Notes under the pieces: model-generated
What the model saw: the letters and a program-made list of their open reading frames with translations, nothing else
What the model was told of the DNA's origin: nothing
Databases searched by the model: none
In this document: positions 38,401-46,210 of the stretch, in pieces
Numbering within the stretch: the first letter of the stretch is position 1
Layout: each line of letters begins with the position of its first letter
Source of the DNA: Streptomyces antioxidans
GTDB taxonomy: Bacteria; Actinomycetota; Actinomycetes; Streptomycetales; Streptomycetaceae
Direction: 5' to 3'
DNA: 64,000 bases
Assembly (NCBI RefSeq): GCF_000968685.2
Contig: NZ_LAKD02000006.1
Coordinates: 62,001 to 126,000, forward strand
Program-made: the position numbers and the translations under genes

Positions 38401-38587
38401 CCCAGCTGTCACCGGTGACGAACGGCCGGTACTCGGCGCGCAGCGCGTCGGCCACCGGCACCGGCTCCCCCGGGAGGTGCCAGGCGGCGACCTCCAGCGG
38501 GACGCGATCGCCGTACAGCGCCGGGCGCAGGCGCTCGGCGATGAATTTCGCGATGCGCTCTTCCACGGCGCGGCGGTCGTCGTGCAT
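35456..38587 (-). CDS. Glycoside hydrolase family 38 alpha-mannosidase
   Basis: 1043 residues. GH38 motifs: VGHAHIDSAWLWP (Zn ligands His260/262 region and Asp264), WVEADGNLPGGE, WLPDSFGYTAAYPQL with nucleophile Asp374, FLTQKLSWNETN and LLHQFHDILPGTSI. No signal peptide, so it is cytosolic and would act on imported manno-oligosaccharides. Family length is normal. GAGGAACG lies upstream of the ATG at 38587, behind a good promoter (38635-38664). The stop overlaps the start of the ROK repressor gene, so enzyme and repressor form one transcript. Confidence 0.9.
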   Translation of the reverse strand: MHDDRRAVEERIAKFIAERLRPALYGDRVPLEVAAWHLPGEPVPVADALRAEYRPFVTGDSWGGPWSTTWFRTTATVPERWAGRRVEALFDLGFDLSRGPGGQAEGLVHTADGTPLEGLHPHHRSVPLTTRATGGERVSLLVEAAANPPIVGSAGTGTHYGHRLTAGEEELYRLRRADLVVREEDVWQLLHDMEVLDELMRELPLGLPRRHEILRALQRAVDSVPPRRVAAGAAAAREILRPVLDRRAHDSAHTIAAVGHAHIDSAWLWPLRETVRKCARTFSSVAALAEEYPELVFACSSAQSYAWMRDHQPYVFERIKKAVAEGNWAPVGGMWVEADGNLPGGEALARQLVHGRRFFSQELGVETDGVWLPDSFGYTAAYPQLAALAGARWFLTQKLSWNETNRLPHHTFWWEGIDGTRIFTHFPPVDTYNATLSGAELAHAVAEYADKGAGTRSLAPFGFGDGGGGPTREMLEKARRLADLEGSPRVRVQNPSEFFREAREEYPDPPVWRGELYLETHRGTYTSQARTKRGNRRSEALLREAELWAATAAVRTGEPYPYEALDGLWKQVLLHQFHDILPGTSISWVHQQAEQTYRAVHRGLERIVARAAGPPDPAGPLAVLNAAPHARREVVLLDTPPTTGGRVQKLSDGRYAVLAQAPALGAAVLGADVPGTGTGTDDAPRVTARPADGGGYVLDNGALTVRIDAEGLVRSAYDHASRREAIAPGAAGNLLRLHPDDPVRWSAWNLDAQYRDVHRDLDTATAVHLDDEGPLLARVRVERTTGRSVVTQHLALAAGGRILEVDTDIDWREEDTVLKAVWPLDVHAERTAAEIQFGHVERPTHENTSWDAARFEAWAHRWIHVGEHGWGAALLTDSSYGYDAGRRTREDGGTTTTVRLTLLRGPHSPDPHADRGRHRFRYALCPGADIGDAVAGGYAFSLPLRPAAPRLAGPPLVAVGDPGVVVEAVKLADDRSGDVVVRLYESRGGRTRTTLAAGFPVERVQVTDLLEDPTGELAHRAGVVDLELRPFQILTLRLARGAS

Positions 38588-38634
38588 GGTCGGCCGTTCC
38601 TCCTGACTGCCTCAGGGAAAGTGCGCGTGACGTT

Positions 38635-38664
38635 TATGTAAAACCATGCGTGTTATCACGTCAA
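38635..38664 (-). promoter_or_regulatory. Sigma-70-type promoter of the alpha-mannosidase gene
   Basis: Minus strand TTGACG (38664-38659), 18-bp spacer, TACATA (38640-38635), 48 bp before the ATG. It is one of the clearest promoters in the window. Confidence 0.6.
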
Positions 38665-38717
38665 CGCTTCTGCTCAAATACCGGAGCACGGCTCGGAACT
38701 GCCCCCGTGAGCTGCCG

Positions 38718-38732
38718 TTTTACTCGGTAAAA
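38718..38732. promoter_or_regulatory. TTTTAC-N3-GTAAAA palindrome, candidate operator
   Basis: A perfect 6-bp dyad with a 3-bp centre, about 55 bp upstream of the mannosidase -35 box. A related GTAAAAC half lies at the -10 box (38638-38644). It suits a dimeric repressor or activator; which protein binds is not shown by the sequence. Confidence 0.45.
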
Positions 38733-38820
38733 GAAGCGGTTCGACGCCTTGTCAGGAGGAAATTAAGCGGCCTTCCATCGACTGTGTCAATAAAGCGAAT
38801 TGACATCTGGCACAGAAATG

Positions 38821-38854
38821 CGGCGGGGAGGAGTCGGCGTTCTCCTCCCCGCCG
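38821..38854 (-). terminator. Perfect 13-bp hairpin after the PQQ-type dehydrogenase gene
   Basis: CGGCGGGGAGGAG (38821-38833) pairs fully with CTCCTCCCCGCCG (38842-38854) around an 8-nt loop, 57 bp after the stop codon of the minus-strand gene. Confidence 0.75.
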
Positions 38855-38911
38855 CGCGGGCCGTCCGGCGGTTCCCCTCGGGACCTTCGGCGCGGCCCTG
38901 CTCGTCCCGGC

Positions 38912-41377
38912 TCAGCCGGTGGTGAAGGTGAAGTCGTCCAGGTCGAAGAGGTTGCCCTGGCCCGTGACGCCCTTGAAGACGAAGGTGAGCGTGGTCGTCC
39001 CCGAGGGGGCGCCACTGAGCGTGGCGCTCACGTCCTGGAAGTTCTCCCAGCCGCCGGTGGTGGGCACGGTCGCGGTGCCCAGCAGGGTCCCGGTGGGGCT
39101 GCCCGCGCGGACCTCGATGGTGCCGCCGGGGCCGCCGGAGGAGACGCGGGCGGTGAGCTTGGTGGCGTTGTTGAGGATGTACGGCTTGAAGGCGATCCAG
39201 TCGCCGTTGTCGGTGAAGCCGACCGTCTTGCCGCCGTGTGCCGTGGAGTGGCTCGCCTGCTCGATGCCCTGGAACGCGGTGTAGTGCTCGCCCTGCCGGT
39301 GCTTGGGCTGGGTGACGTTCTGGTCGTGGGTGGTCAGCGGGGGCTGGCCGCTGGCTCCCTTGTCGGTGTACTCGGCGTCGAAGACCCCGAAGATATTGGC
39401 GTTCTCGTCGTGTTCCCCGTCCGCCAGCGTCTGCAGGGTGCCCTCACAGCCGGTGCCGGAGGTGATGGGATGGGCGTGGCTGTCGTGCCCGAGAAGATGG
39501 GTGATCTTCACCTTGGAGCAGTCGATGGCGCCGTCCTCCGGGTCGCTGACCTTGATCCGGAAGGGCACCTTGTCGCCGAAGGTGAACAGCTGGCCGTCGC
39601 CGGGGAGTTCCAGGGTGACCGTCGGCGCGGTGTTGCCCACGGTGATGTGCACGCTCGCGGTGCCGGTCAGGCCGCCGGGGTCCTTGGCGGTCAGAGTGGC
39701 GGTGTAGGTGCCGTTGGCGGTGTACGTGTGTGTCGGGTTGGCCTCGGTGGACTTCCCGCCGTCGCCGAAGTCCCAGCTGTAGCCGATGGTGTCACCGTCG
39801 GGGTCACTGCTGCCGGACGAGGAGAACGCCACCCGGAGCGGGGCCTTGCCCGAGGTCTTGTCGCTCGACGCCTGGGCGACCGGCGCCCGCCCGCCGACGA
39901 CGTTCTCGATGCGGTACAGCGCCGAGTTCGCGTCGCCCGCGCCCCATCCGGTGCCGTAGTCCAGGACGTACAGCGCGCCGTCCGGGCCGAAGGCCATGTC
40001 CATCACCTGGGTGCCGGTCCAGGGAAAGGCGTTGATCGAGCTGACCGTGCCGTCCGCGGTCTGCTCGATCCGCTTGATCCACTTGCGGCCGAACTCCCCC
40101 GCGAAGAAGTCGCCGTCGTAACTCTGCGGGAACTTCACCGGTGAGTTGAGGCCGGCGTCGTAGCGGTAGACCGGTCCGCCCATCGGGGATTCCGAGCCGG
40201 AGCCGAACTCGGGCACGGACCCGCCGTCGTAGGGGATCCAGGCGGGCTGGGCCGGGGGCAGATCGGTGAGGCCGGTGTTGTTCGGCGAGGTGTTCTTCGG
40301 GGCGGCGCAGTTGAAGGCGGAGCCGGAGGCGCCGGTGGCGAAGTCGAAGTCGATGTACGGCTGGTTCTTGCCGACGCAGTAGGGCCAGCCGAAGTTGCCC
40401 GCCTTGGTGACCCGGGCGAACTCCACCATGCCCTGCGGACCGCGGGTGGAGCTGGCGTTGCCCGCGTCGGGACCGTAGTCGCCGACGTACACCACACCGG
40501 TGGCCCTGTCGACGCTCATCCGGAACGGGTTGCGGAAGCCCATCGCGTAGATCTCGGGACGGGTCTTCGCCGTGCCGGGGGCGAAGAGGTTGCCCGCCGG
40601 GATGTCGTACGAGCCGTCCGCCTTGACCTTGATGCGCAGGATCTTGCCGCGCAGATCGTTGGTGTTGCCCGCGCTGCGCTGGGCGTCGAAGGCCGGATTG
40701 CGGCTCGCCCGCTCGTCGATCGGGGTGTAGCCGTCGGAGGCGAAGGGGTTGGAGTCATCGCCGGTCGACAGATACAGATTGCCCTGGGCGTCGAAGTCGA
40801 TGTCGCCGCCGACGTGGCAGCACATGCCGCGCGAGGTCTTGACCTCCAGCACGGTCTTCTCGCTGGCCCGGTCCAGGGTGCCGTCGGTCTTGAGCACGAA
40901 GCGGGAGAGCCGGTTGACGCCGTCGAACTTCGTGAAGTCCGCGGCCGTGCCGTTCTCCGGGGCGTCACCGGCCGGGGTGTTCAGCGGCGGCGCGTAGTAG
41001 AGGTAGATGAAGCGGTTGCCACTGAACCCCGGGTCGACCCCGACGCCCTGCAACCCCTCCTCGTCATGGCTGTACACCGGCAGCGTGCCAGCCACCTTGG
41101 TGGTGCCCGCGGCGTCGGTCAGCCGCAGGGTGCCATCGCGCGAGGTGTGCAGCACCGAGCGGTCGGGCAATACGGCGAGCGACATCGGCTCGCCCGTCTC
41201 GGCCACGCCCTTGGCGAGGGTCACCTGTTGGAACACGGGCGCGGCGGCCCCGGCGGCCCGGCCGGGGTCGGGCACCGCGTCCGCGGCCGGTGTGGTGAAC
41301 GTCAGGGTGGCACCGGTGAGCAGTGCTCCGGCGAACAGCGCGAGGGATCTGCGCAGTCTCAGGCGTTTCCTGTGCAC
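38912..41377 (-). CDS. Secreted PQQ-dependent-type sugar dehydrogenase with PKD and CBM6-like modules
   Basis: 821 residues. GTG 41377 follows GGAGG by 6 nt. Signal peptide KRLRLRRSLALFAGALLTGATLTF ends near AADA in two segments of a typical Sec signal. Residues about 45-480 are a GSDH/sorbosone-dehydrogenase beta-propeller (GVDPGFSGNRFIYLYY, HVGGDIDFDAQGNLYLSTGDD, MGFRNPFRMSVD, GNFGWPYC). A PKD domain follows (SSDPDGDTIGYSWDFGDGG, HTYTANGTYTATLTAKD, about 510-590) and a C-terminal CBM6-like beta-sandwich (GDWIAFKPYILNNATKLTARV to the end). It would oxidise sugars at a glycan surface. It shares the start sequence GTGCACAGGAAACG with the ThuA gene. Confidence 0.85.
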   Translation of the reverse strand: MHRKRLRLRRSLALFAGALLTGATLTFTTPAADAVPDPGRAAGAAAPVFQQVTLAKGVAETGEPMSLAVLPDRSVLHTSRDGTLRLTDAAGTTKVAGTLPVYSHDEEGLQGVGVDPGFSGNRFIYLYYAPPLNTPAGDAPENGTAADFTKFDGVNRLSRFVLKTDGTLDRASEKTVLEVKTSRGMCCHVGGDIDFDAQGNLYLSTGDDSNPFASDGYTPIDERASRNPAFDAQRSAGNTNDLRGKILRIKVKADGSYDIPAGNLFAPGTAKTRPEIYAMGFRNPFRMSVDRATGVVYVGDYGPDAGNASSTRGPQGMVEFARVTKAGNFGWPYCVGKNQPYIDFDFATGASGSAFNCAAPKNTSPNNTGLTDLPPAQPAWIPYDGGSVPEFGSGSESPMGGPVYRYDAGLNSPVKFPQSYDGDFFAGEFGRKWIKRIEQTADGTVSSINAFPWTGTQVMDMAFGPDGALYVLDYGTGWGAGDANSALYRIENVVGGRAPVAQASSDKTSGKAPLRVAFSSSGSSDPDGDTIGYSWDFGDGGKSTEANPTHTYTANGTYTATLTAKDPGGLTGTASVHITVGNTAPTVTLELPGDGQLFTFGDKVPFRIKVSDPEDGAIDCSKVKITHLLGHDSHAHPITSGTGCEGTLQTLADGEHDENANIFGVFDAEYTDKGASGQPPLTTHDQNVTQPKHRQGEHYTAFQGIEQASHSTAHGGKTVGFTDNGDWIAFKPYILNNATKLTARVSSGGPGGTIEVRAGSPTGTLLGTATVPTTGGWENFQDVSATLSGAPSGTTTLTFVFKGVTGQGNLFDLDDFTFTTG

Positions 41378-41454
41378 GGAAGTCCTCCGTATCCGGTGAG
41401 GTTAACGAACGTGCCAAGCACAAACGCGCGCCGCCGCGCCAAGCCATACCAATC
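41378..41454. other. 5' region of the dehydrogenase gene
   Basis: Short unique sequence between the gene start and the repeat array, including GGTTAACGAACG on the plus strand. No clear promoter could be assigned. Confidence 0.3.
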
Positions 41455-42378
41455 CAGGGGCTCCGCCCCTGGCCCCCGGGCATCTGGGGCGCCGCCCCGG
41501 GTCCAGCCAGGGTCTGGGGCACAGCCCGAGTCTGAGGCTGCGGCCGAGCCCCGAGTCGGAGATCTGGGCGCCGCCCCGGGGCGGGGGCTGGGGCCGAGCC
41601 CCCGCTCCGGGGCCTGGGCGAAGCCCCGGGTCCAAGGTCTGGGCGCCACGCGCCGATTGAGGTCTGGGGGCCGGCCCCGAGCCCCGGAACCAGGGCACAA
41701 CCCCCAATCTCGCGGCCCCCACAGGGTCTGGGCTGCCGCCCCGCTCCCGGGCCCGGGGCAAAGCCCCGAGTCCAAGGTCTGGGCGCCACACGCCGATTGA
41801 GGTCCGGAGCAGAACCCCGAACCCCGGAACCAGGGCGGAGGCCCGATTTGGGTCTGGGGCGAAGCCCCGAGCCCCGGGACTGGGGCACAACCCCGAGTCT
41901 GGGGCTGGGCTCCCACTCCGGGGTCTGGGGCAGAGGCCCAGGTCCGGGGTCCAGGGGCCCACCCAGGCCCGGCGTCCGGAGACGCCACCCCAGGCCGGAG
42001 GTCCAGGGAGCGCAGCCCCGGATCCGAGGTCCGGAGCACAACCCCAGATACGAGATCCAGAGGTACAGCCCCAGATCCGGCGTCCGGGAGCGCCGCCCAA
42101 GGCCCGAGACCCAGGGGCACAGCCCCAAGTCCGGCGTCCGGGAGCGCCGCCCCAGATACGAGGTCCAGGGAGACAGGCCCAGGCCCGACGTCCGGGGGCG
42201 CAGCCCCGGATCCGGCGTCGGGGCGCCAGCCACGGGGCCGGGGTCCAGGGGCGCAGGCCCGGTTTTGGCGGCTGGGGCGCCAGGCCCGGAGTTGGGGGCT
42301 GGGGCGCCAGGCCCGGGTCCGGGGTCCAGGGGCGGAGCCCCGGGTTGGGGGCTGGGGCGGGGCCCCGGTTTTGGGGAG
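41455..42378. repeat. Array of GGGGC/GCCCC hairpin repeats
   Basis: About 0.9 kb made almost entirely of ~25-30 bp units of the form GGTCTGGGGC-(3-4 nt)-GCCCCGAGTC, i.e. small hairpins with a GGGGC/GCCCC stem joined by short linkers. Higher-order copies exist: a block of about 45 bp beginning AAGCCCCGGGTCCAAGGTCT at 41621 recurs at 41761, and TCCGGCGTCCGGGAGCGCCG at 42076 recurs at 42130. All three minus frames stay open across it, giving repetitive peptides without ribosome-binding sites, so it is treated as non-coding. It separates the dehydratase gene from the dehydrogenase gene. Confidence 0.8.
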
Positions 42379-42416
42379 GGGCGGGGTGGGGGACAGCGCG
42401 GCGCGTCCCGTGCGCG

Positions 42417-43703
42417 TCACGGCCTCTGCACGCTCCCGTCCGTGTTCCGCAGCAGGGCCCAGCGGTCGTGGGCCAGGGGCTCGGGTGCCGGATGCCTGCG
42501 CGCGGCGCGCTCGTCGAAGTCGACGCCCAGGCCCGGGGTTTCGCGGGGCTCCAGCGCCCCCAGCCGTGGCACGACCGTGCCGGGGAAGACCTCAAGAACC
42601 GGCTCGCGGAAGGTGGCCGCCTCCTGGACACCGAAGGCGGGGCTGGAGATGTCGAGGGCGATGGTGGCCGCCTGGGCGAGCGGGCTGACGTCGCCGGGAC
42701 CGTGCGGGGCGAGCCGGACGCCGTGCAGTTCACAGGCGGCGGCGAGCTTACGGGCCGGGGTGAGGCCGCCGAGCGTGGGGACCCGGATCCGCGCGAAGTC
42801 GATCACCGGCCCGGCCAGCAGCGGCAGGAACTGGGTGAGATCGCTGAACAGCTCCCCCATCGCGAGCGGGACCGGGGACGCCGCACGCAGCCGCGCGAAG
42901 TGCGCGGCGTCCTCCGGGGCGAGCACGTCCTCCACGAAGTAGAGCCCGGCGTCCGCCACCCGGCGCAGGAATTCCCCGGCCTGGCGCGGGTCAAGGCGCT
43001 CATGCGCGTCATGCAGCAACTCGACCCCGTCACCGACCAGTTCGCGGGTGCGCCGCAGCACCGGCGGCACCGCGCGCAGATACCCGGCGCTGTCCCAGCG
43101 GCCGGAGCGGTCGTGGCGGGCCCGCGCCTCACCGGCGCCGGACGGCGCGGCGCCATAGGTGTCGGAGCCGGGCACGGCGCACTGGACGCGCACGTGTCCG
43201 AAGCCCCGCTCGCGCGCGGCGGCCACCTTGTCGGCGAGCTCTTCGGCGTCCCGGCCGTCCACATGGGTGTAGGCGGCGGCGCGGTGCCGGAAGCGGCCCC
43301 CGAGGAGTGCGTAGAGCGGGGCGCCGAGCCGCTTGGCCTTCAGGTCCCACAGCGCGACGTCGATGCCGCCGAGGGCGTTGCCGGTGATCGAACCGCCGCG
43401 CCAGTACGCGCTGTTGAGGGCCAGCCGGTACAGGTCCTCGACGTCGCCGGGGTCGCGCCCGCGCAACAGCGGGGCGAGGTAGTCGTCGATCACGCTGCGG
43501 ACGGCCAGCGTGCGCTGCGGGTCGCTGGCGCAGCCGAGGCCGTACAGCCCGGGGTCGTTGGTCTCGACCCGCACGATGAGGTACGGGCAGCCCTGAGGCG
43601 CCGTCAGAAAGGTGCGTACGGCGGTGATGCGGAGCTTGTCGCCGCGCTCCTCCACCCAGGGGGCCTGGGCCAGCGGGAGGTGCGGCTCGCGAGGTGCGGA
43701 CAT
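42417..43703 (-). CDS. Mandelate racemase/enolase-superfamily sugar-acid dehydratase (mannonate-dehydratase-like)
   Basis: 428 residues. The N-terminal cap has LYGLGCASDP and DYLAPLLRGRDPGDVEDL; the barrel has GGIDVALWDLKAKRLGAPLYALLGG, then metal ligands expected around LLHDAHERLDP, YFVEDVLAPED and AMGELFSDL, and an ending with APHGPGDVSPLA. These features resemble the RspA/ManD branch that dehydrates mannonate or gluconate. Substrate is inferred from the mannose-related neighbourhood. A 21-bp perfect dyad 20 bp upstream is the probable IclR operator. Confidence 0.8.
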   Translation of the reverse strand: MSAPREPHLPLAQAPWVEERGDKLRITAVRTFLTAPQGCPYLIVRVETNDPGLYGLGCASDPQRTLAVRSVIDDYLAPLLRGRDPGDVEDLYRLALNSAYWRGGSITGNALGGIDVALWDLKAKRLGAPLYALLGGRFRHRAAAYTHVDGRDAEELADKVAAARERGFGHVRVQCAVPGSDTYGAAPSGAGEARARHDRSGRWDSAGYLRAVPPVLRRTRELVGDGVELLHDAHERLDPRQAGEFLRRVADAGLYFVEDVLAPEDAAHFARLRAASPVPLAMGELFSDLTQFLPLLAGPVIDFARIRVPTLGGLTPARKLAAACELHGVRLAPHGPGDVSPLAQAATIALDISSPAFGVQEAATFREPVLEVFPGTVVPRLGALEPRETPGLGVDFDERAARRHPAPEPLAHDRWALLRNTDGSVQRP

Positions 43704-43722
43704 ACGCTCCCATTCCCATAGC

Positions 43723-43743
43723 CGAATGGCGATCGTCCATTCG
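43723..43743. promoter_or_regulatory. CGAATGG-N7-CCATTCG palindrome, candidate IclR operator
   Basis: A perfect 7-bp dyad with a 7-bp spacer, located 20 bp upstream of the dehydratase ATG. The IclR gene lies just upstream on the same strand, so it is the likely regulator. Confidence 0.55.
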
Positions 43744-43849
43744 AACGTAAAGAGGGTTCAGGAGCGGTGTCAATGGGCGTACCGGGATACGGTCCGACGC
43801 AGCCGCCCGGCGGGACGCCCCGCGACCCGGCCGGGCGGGGCCCGGAGGC

Positions 43850-44644
43850 TCAGTGCTCCCCGAGCCGCTTCAACAGCGTTCGCAGCGAGTGGGCCGCCTC
43901 GGTGACATGGGCGGCGATCTCGCCCAGCCGGTCGTCGTCCATCCGGCTGCGCGGCGCCGAGCAGCTGATCGCGTCGCCGCCGCCGTGCCCGGTGCCGAGC
44001 GGGACCGCCACACAGCGGATGTCCACCGAACTCTCGCCCTCGTCCACCGCCCAGCCCCGCTTGCGGGCGTCGGCGAGCTGGGCGAGCAGTTCGTCCGGGT
44101 CGGTGACGGTGCTCGGAGTGAGCGCCGGGAGCGGCCAGTTGAGGCGGCGCTGGACCTCCGCCGCGTCGTACTGGGACAGGATCGCCTTGCCCAGCGCGGT
44201 GGCGTGTGCGGGCAGCCGGCGGCCGACCGCCGAGTACATCCGCAGGGCGTGCCGGGATTCGCGCTTGGCCAGGTAGACGACGTCCGTGTGGTCCAGCCGC
44301 CCGAGGTGGACGGCCTCGCCCGTCTCCTCGGCCAGCAGGTCGAGCACGGGCCCCGCGATCCCGGCGAGGTCGTCGCTCTCCAGATACGCGGTGCCGGTCA
44401 GCAGCGCCTTGAGGCCGAGGCTGTACAGCGTTCCCGACGGGTCGGTCTCCACCCAGCGGCGGGACTCCATGGTGCGCAGCACCGCGTGCAGGCTGCTCTT
44501 GGGCACGGACAGGGTGCTCGCCATGTCGGCGAGCGAGAGCCGGGCGCCCTCGGCGCCCAGGAGTTCGAGCACTTCCAGGACGCGCGCCGCGGACTTGACG
44601 TCCTCGTGACGCCGGACCCGCGCTGCTCCCGACACCGATTCCAC
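43850..44644 (-). CDS. IclR-family transcriptional regulator
   Basis: 264 residues from GTG 44644, with GGAGG 5 nt upstream; a TTG 17 codons earlier was rejected for lack of a ribosome-binding site. An HTH (KSAARVLEVLELLGAEGARLSLADMASTLSVPKSSLHAVLRTMESRRWV, roughly 18-65) precedes the IclR effector domain (AYLESDDLAGIAGPVLDLLAEET, VYLAKRES, RLPAHATALGKAILS, ALTPSTVTDPDELLAQLADARKRGWAVDEGE). It is divergent from the ABC sugar importer and upstream of the dehydratase, so it probably controls both. Confidence 0.9.
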   Translation of the reverse strand: MESVSGAARVRRHEDVKSAARVLEVLELLGAEGARLSLADMASTLSVPKSSLHAVLRTMESRRWVETDPSGTLYSLGLKALLTGTAYLESDDLAGIAGPVLDLLAEETGEAVHLGRLDHTDVVYLAKRESRHALRMYSAVGRRLPAHATALGKAILSQYDAAEVQRRLNWPLPALTPSTVTDPDELLAQLADARKRGWAVDEGESSVDIRCVAVPLGTGHGGGDAISCSAPRSRMDDDRLGEIAAHVTEAAHSLRTLLKRLGEH

Positions 44645-44710
44645 GCCAGCCTCCGCTCCCCGGCCCGGCGCCCCGCAGGCCCCGGTCCCCGACAACTTCC
44701 GTAGCTCGTC

Positions 44711-44739
44711 TTGACGCTATATCACGGCAAGCCTATGTT
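44711..44739 (+). promoter_or_regulatory. Sigma-70-type promoter of the sugar ABC importer
   Basis: TTGACG (44711-44716), 17-bp spacer, TATGTT (44734-44739), 55 bp before the solute-binding protein ATG. It is close to consensus for an actinobacterial housekeeping promoter. Confidence 0.65.
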
Positions 44740-44794
44740 CCGTTACTCCAACGCTATTCGGTCTTCTGAACGCTCGCATCAGGCGGGGGCCCGT

Positions 44795-46210
44795 ATGCCG
44801 ACCAGTCGTCCTCTTTCTCCTTCCCCGGGGCGTTCCTCCCCGCCACCGCGGCGCGCCCGGCTCGCGGCGCTCGGCCTCGCCGCCGCGCTGTCGGCCTCGG
44901 TGCTGAGCGGCTGTGGCGGCGCGTCGGGGGCGGGCCCGGCGGCCGTGACGATGTGGACGTTCAAGCAGTCCCATGTCGCCGGATTGCGCGCCGCCGCCGC
45001 GGAGTTCGGGCGGCGGACCGGCATCGAGGTCCGGATCCAGGCGTACACCCCCGACGACGCGTACACCATCAAGGTCCAGAGCTCGGCCATAACGGGCGAT
45101 CTGCCGGACGTCTTCGAAGTCCACTCCGACGGCGAGGACTTCGTCTACGGAGCCGCGGGCATCGTGCAGGACCTGCGCGGGCGGATCCCGGCGAGCTGGA
45201 ACGACCGCTTCAACCCGGCCGTGCGCCGGTCCGGCACGGTCACCCAGGACAAGTACGAGCAGTCGCTGCCACCGACCTCCACCAGCCACGGGGTGCCGAA
45301 GGGCGCGCGCTACAGCCTGCCGTTCACCATCGGCACCTTCGGGATCGTCTACGCCAACAAGGCCAAGCTCGCCGCAGCCGGGATCACCCGTCCCCCCGCC
45401 ACCTGGGAGGAGTTCATCGCCGACCTGAGGAAGACCACGGCGAAGGAACCGCGGACCGGCGGGCTGAGCCTGGGCCTGAAGGTGCCGTCGACCGGTCTGA
45501 ACTGGATCGGCCAGCCGCTGGCCTTCGCCCAGCTCGGCAGAGGTGGCTACGAGGCGCTGTACGGGCGCGAGAAGTCCGCCGACTGGGGCTCGCCGAAGGG
45601 CACCGAAGTCCTCGAGGCGTACGACCGGCTGACGCCGTACTGGATGCCCGGCACCCAGTCCCTCACCATCGACGACGCCGACCAGGCGTTCGCCCAGGGC
45701 AAGTCGGCCTTCGACATCGGCGGCACCTTCACCCTGGCCTTTCTCCAGGAGGCGGGGATGAAGGCCGATGACATCCTCGCCTTCGGCCTCCCCGCGCCCC
45801 GGAAGGGCGCCGTCAAGGACCTCGCGCTCGGCCCGATCGCGCTGACCGGCCTCGCCCTGAGCGGGGCCAGCCCCCGCGAGGACGAGGCCAGGAGGTGGAT
45901 GCGGTACCTCTCGGAACCGGACGTGGCCGCGCGATTCTCCAAGGCCGCCTCCGATCTGTCCGCGACCGAACTGGGCGCGGAGTCCGCCGATGTCCTCGGC
46001 CCGAACCTGGCCAGGCTGATGGAGACGTTCCGGGGCACCCCGGAGAACACCTACAACCCGTACGACACCAGCTTCCGGCCGCCGACCCTTGACATGGACG
46101 AGGCGGGCGCGCCCCTCATCGACATGTCACCACTGCGCCAGACCGGCCCCGCGAAGACCGGGCTACGGCTGCGCAAACTCATCGACTCCTACTGGCAGGA
46201 GGCGCGGTGA
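44795..46210 (+). CDS. Extracellular sugar-binding lipoprotein of an ABC importer
   Basis: 471 residues from ATG 44795; an upstream in-frame start would place the promoter inside the gene. The signal ends in the lipobox LSGC, so the mature protein is lipid-anchored. The family-1 solute-binding fold includes VTMWTFKQSHVAGLRAAAAEF, GDLPDVFEVHSDGEDF, LPFTIGTFGIVYANKAKLAAAGI and AFAQGKSAFDIGGTF. It should deliver an oligosaccharide to the two permeases encoded directly downstream (GTGA overlap). No ATPase gene is in the operon, so a shared MsiK-type ATPase elsewhere is likely. Confidence 0.88.
   Translation: MPTSRPLSPSPGRSSPPPRRARLAALGLAAALSASVLSGCGGASGAGPAAVTMWTFKQSHVAGLRAAAAEFGRRTGIEVRIQAYTPDDAYTIKVQSSAITGDLPDVFEVHSDGEDFVYGAAGIVQDLRGRIPASWNDRFNPAVRRSGTVTQDKYEQSLPPTSTSHGVPKGARYSLPFTIGTFGIVYANKAKLAAAGITRPPATWEEFIADLRKTTAKEPRTGGLSLGLKVPSTGLNWIGQPLAFAQLGRGGYEALYGREKSADWGSPKGTEVLEAYDRLTPYWMPGTQSLTIDDADQAFAQGKSAFDIGGTFTLAFLQEAGMKADDILAFGLPAPRKGAVKDLALGPIALTGLALSGASPREDEARRWMRYLSEPDVAARFSKAASDLSATELGAESADVLGPNLARLMETFRGTPENTYNPYDTSFRPPTLDMDEAGAPLIDMSPLRQTGPAKTGLRLRKLIDSYWQEAR

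Larger units (their letters stand above)
38588..38911. other. 324-bp intergenic control region
   Basis: Comparatively AT-rich. It holds the mannosidase promoter, a perfect TTTTAC-tcg-GTAAAA dyad (38718-38732), flanking TGACGT/ACGTCA half-sites (38628-38633 and 38658-38663), and the terminator of the PQQ-type dehydrogenase gene. No coding potential that I can support. Confidence 0.5.

Noticed and set aside
29787..38641. Long plus-strand frames opposite GH95 and GH38 genes
   Set aside because: Shadows of the minus-strand hydrolases; repetitive composition and no family motifs.
41455..42378. CRISPR array
   Set aside because: Units are variable, themselves palindromic and contiguous, with no unique spacers of constant length and no cas genes.
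41064..42733. Repetitive minus-strand proteins across the hairpin array
   Set aside because: All three frames are open because the repeat lacks stops; no ribosome-binding site and the frames run into flanking genes out of phase.
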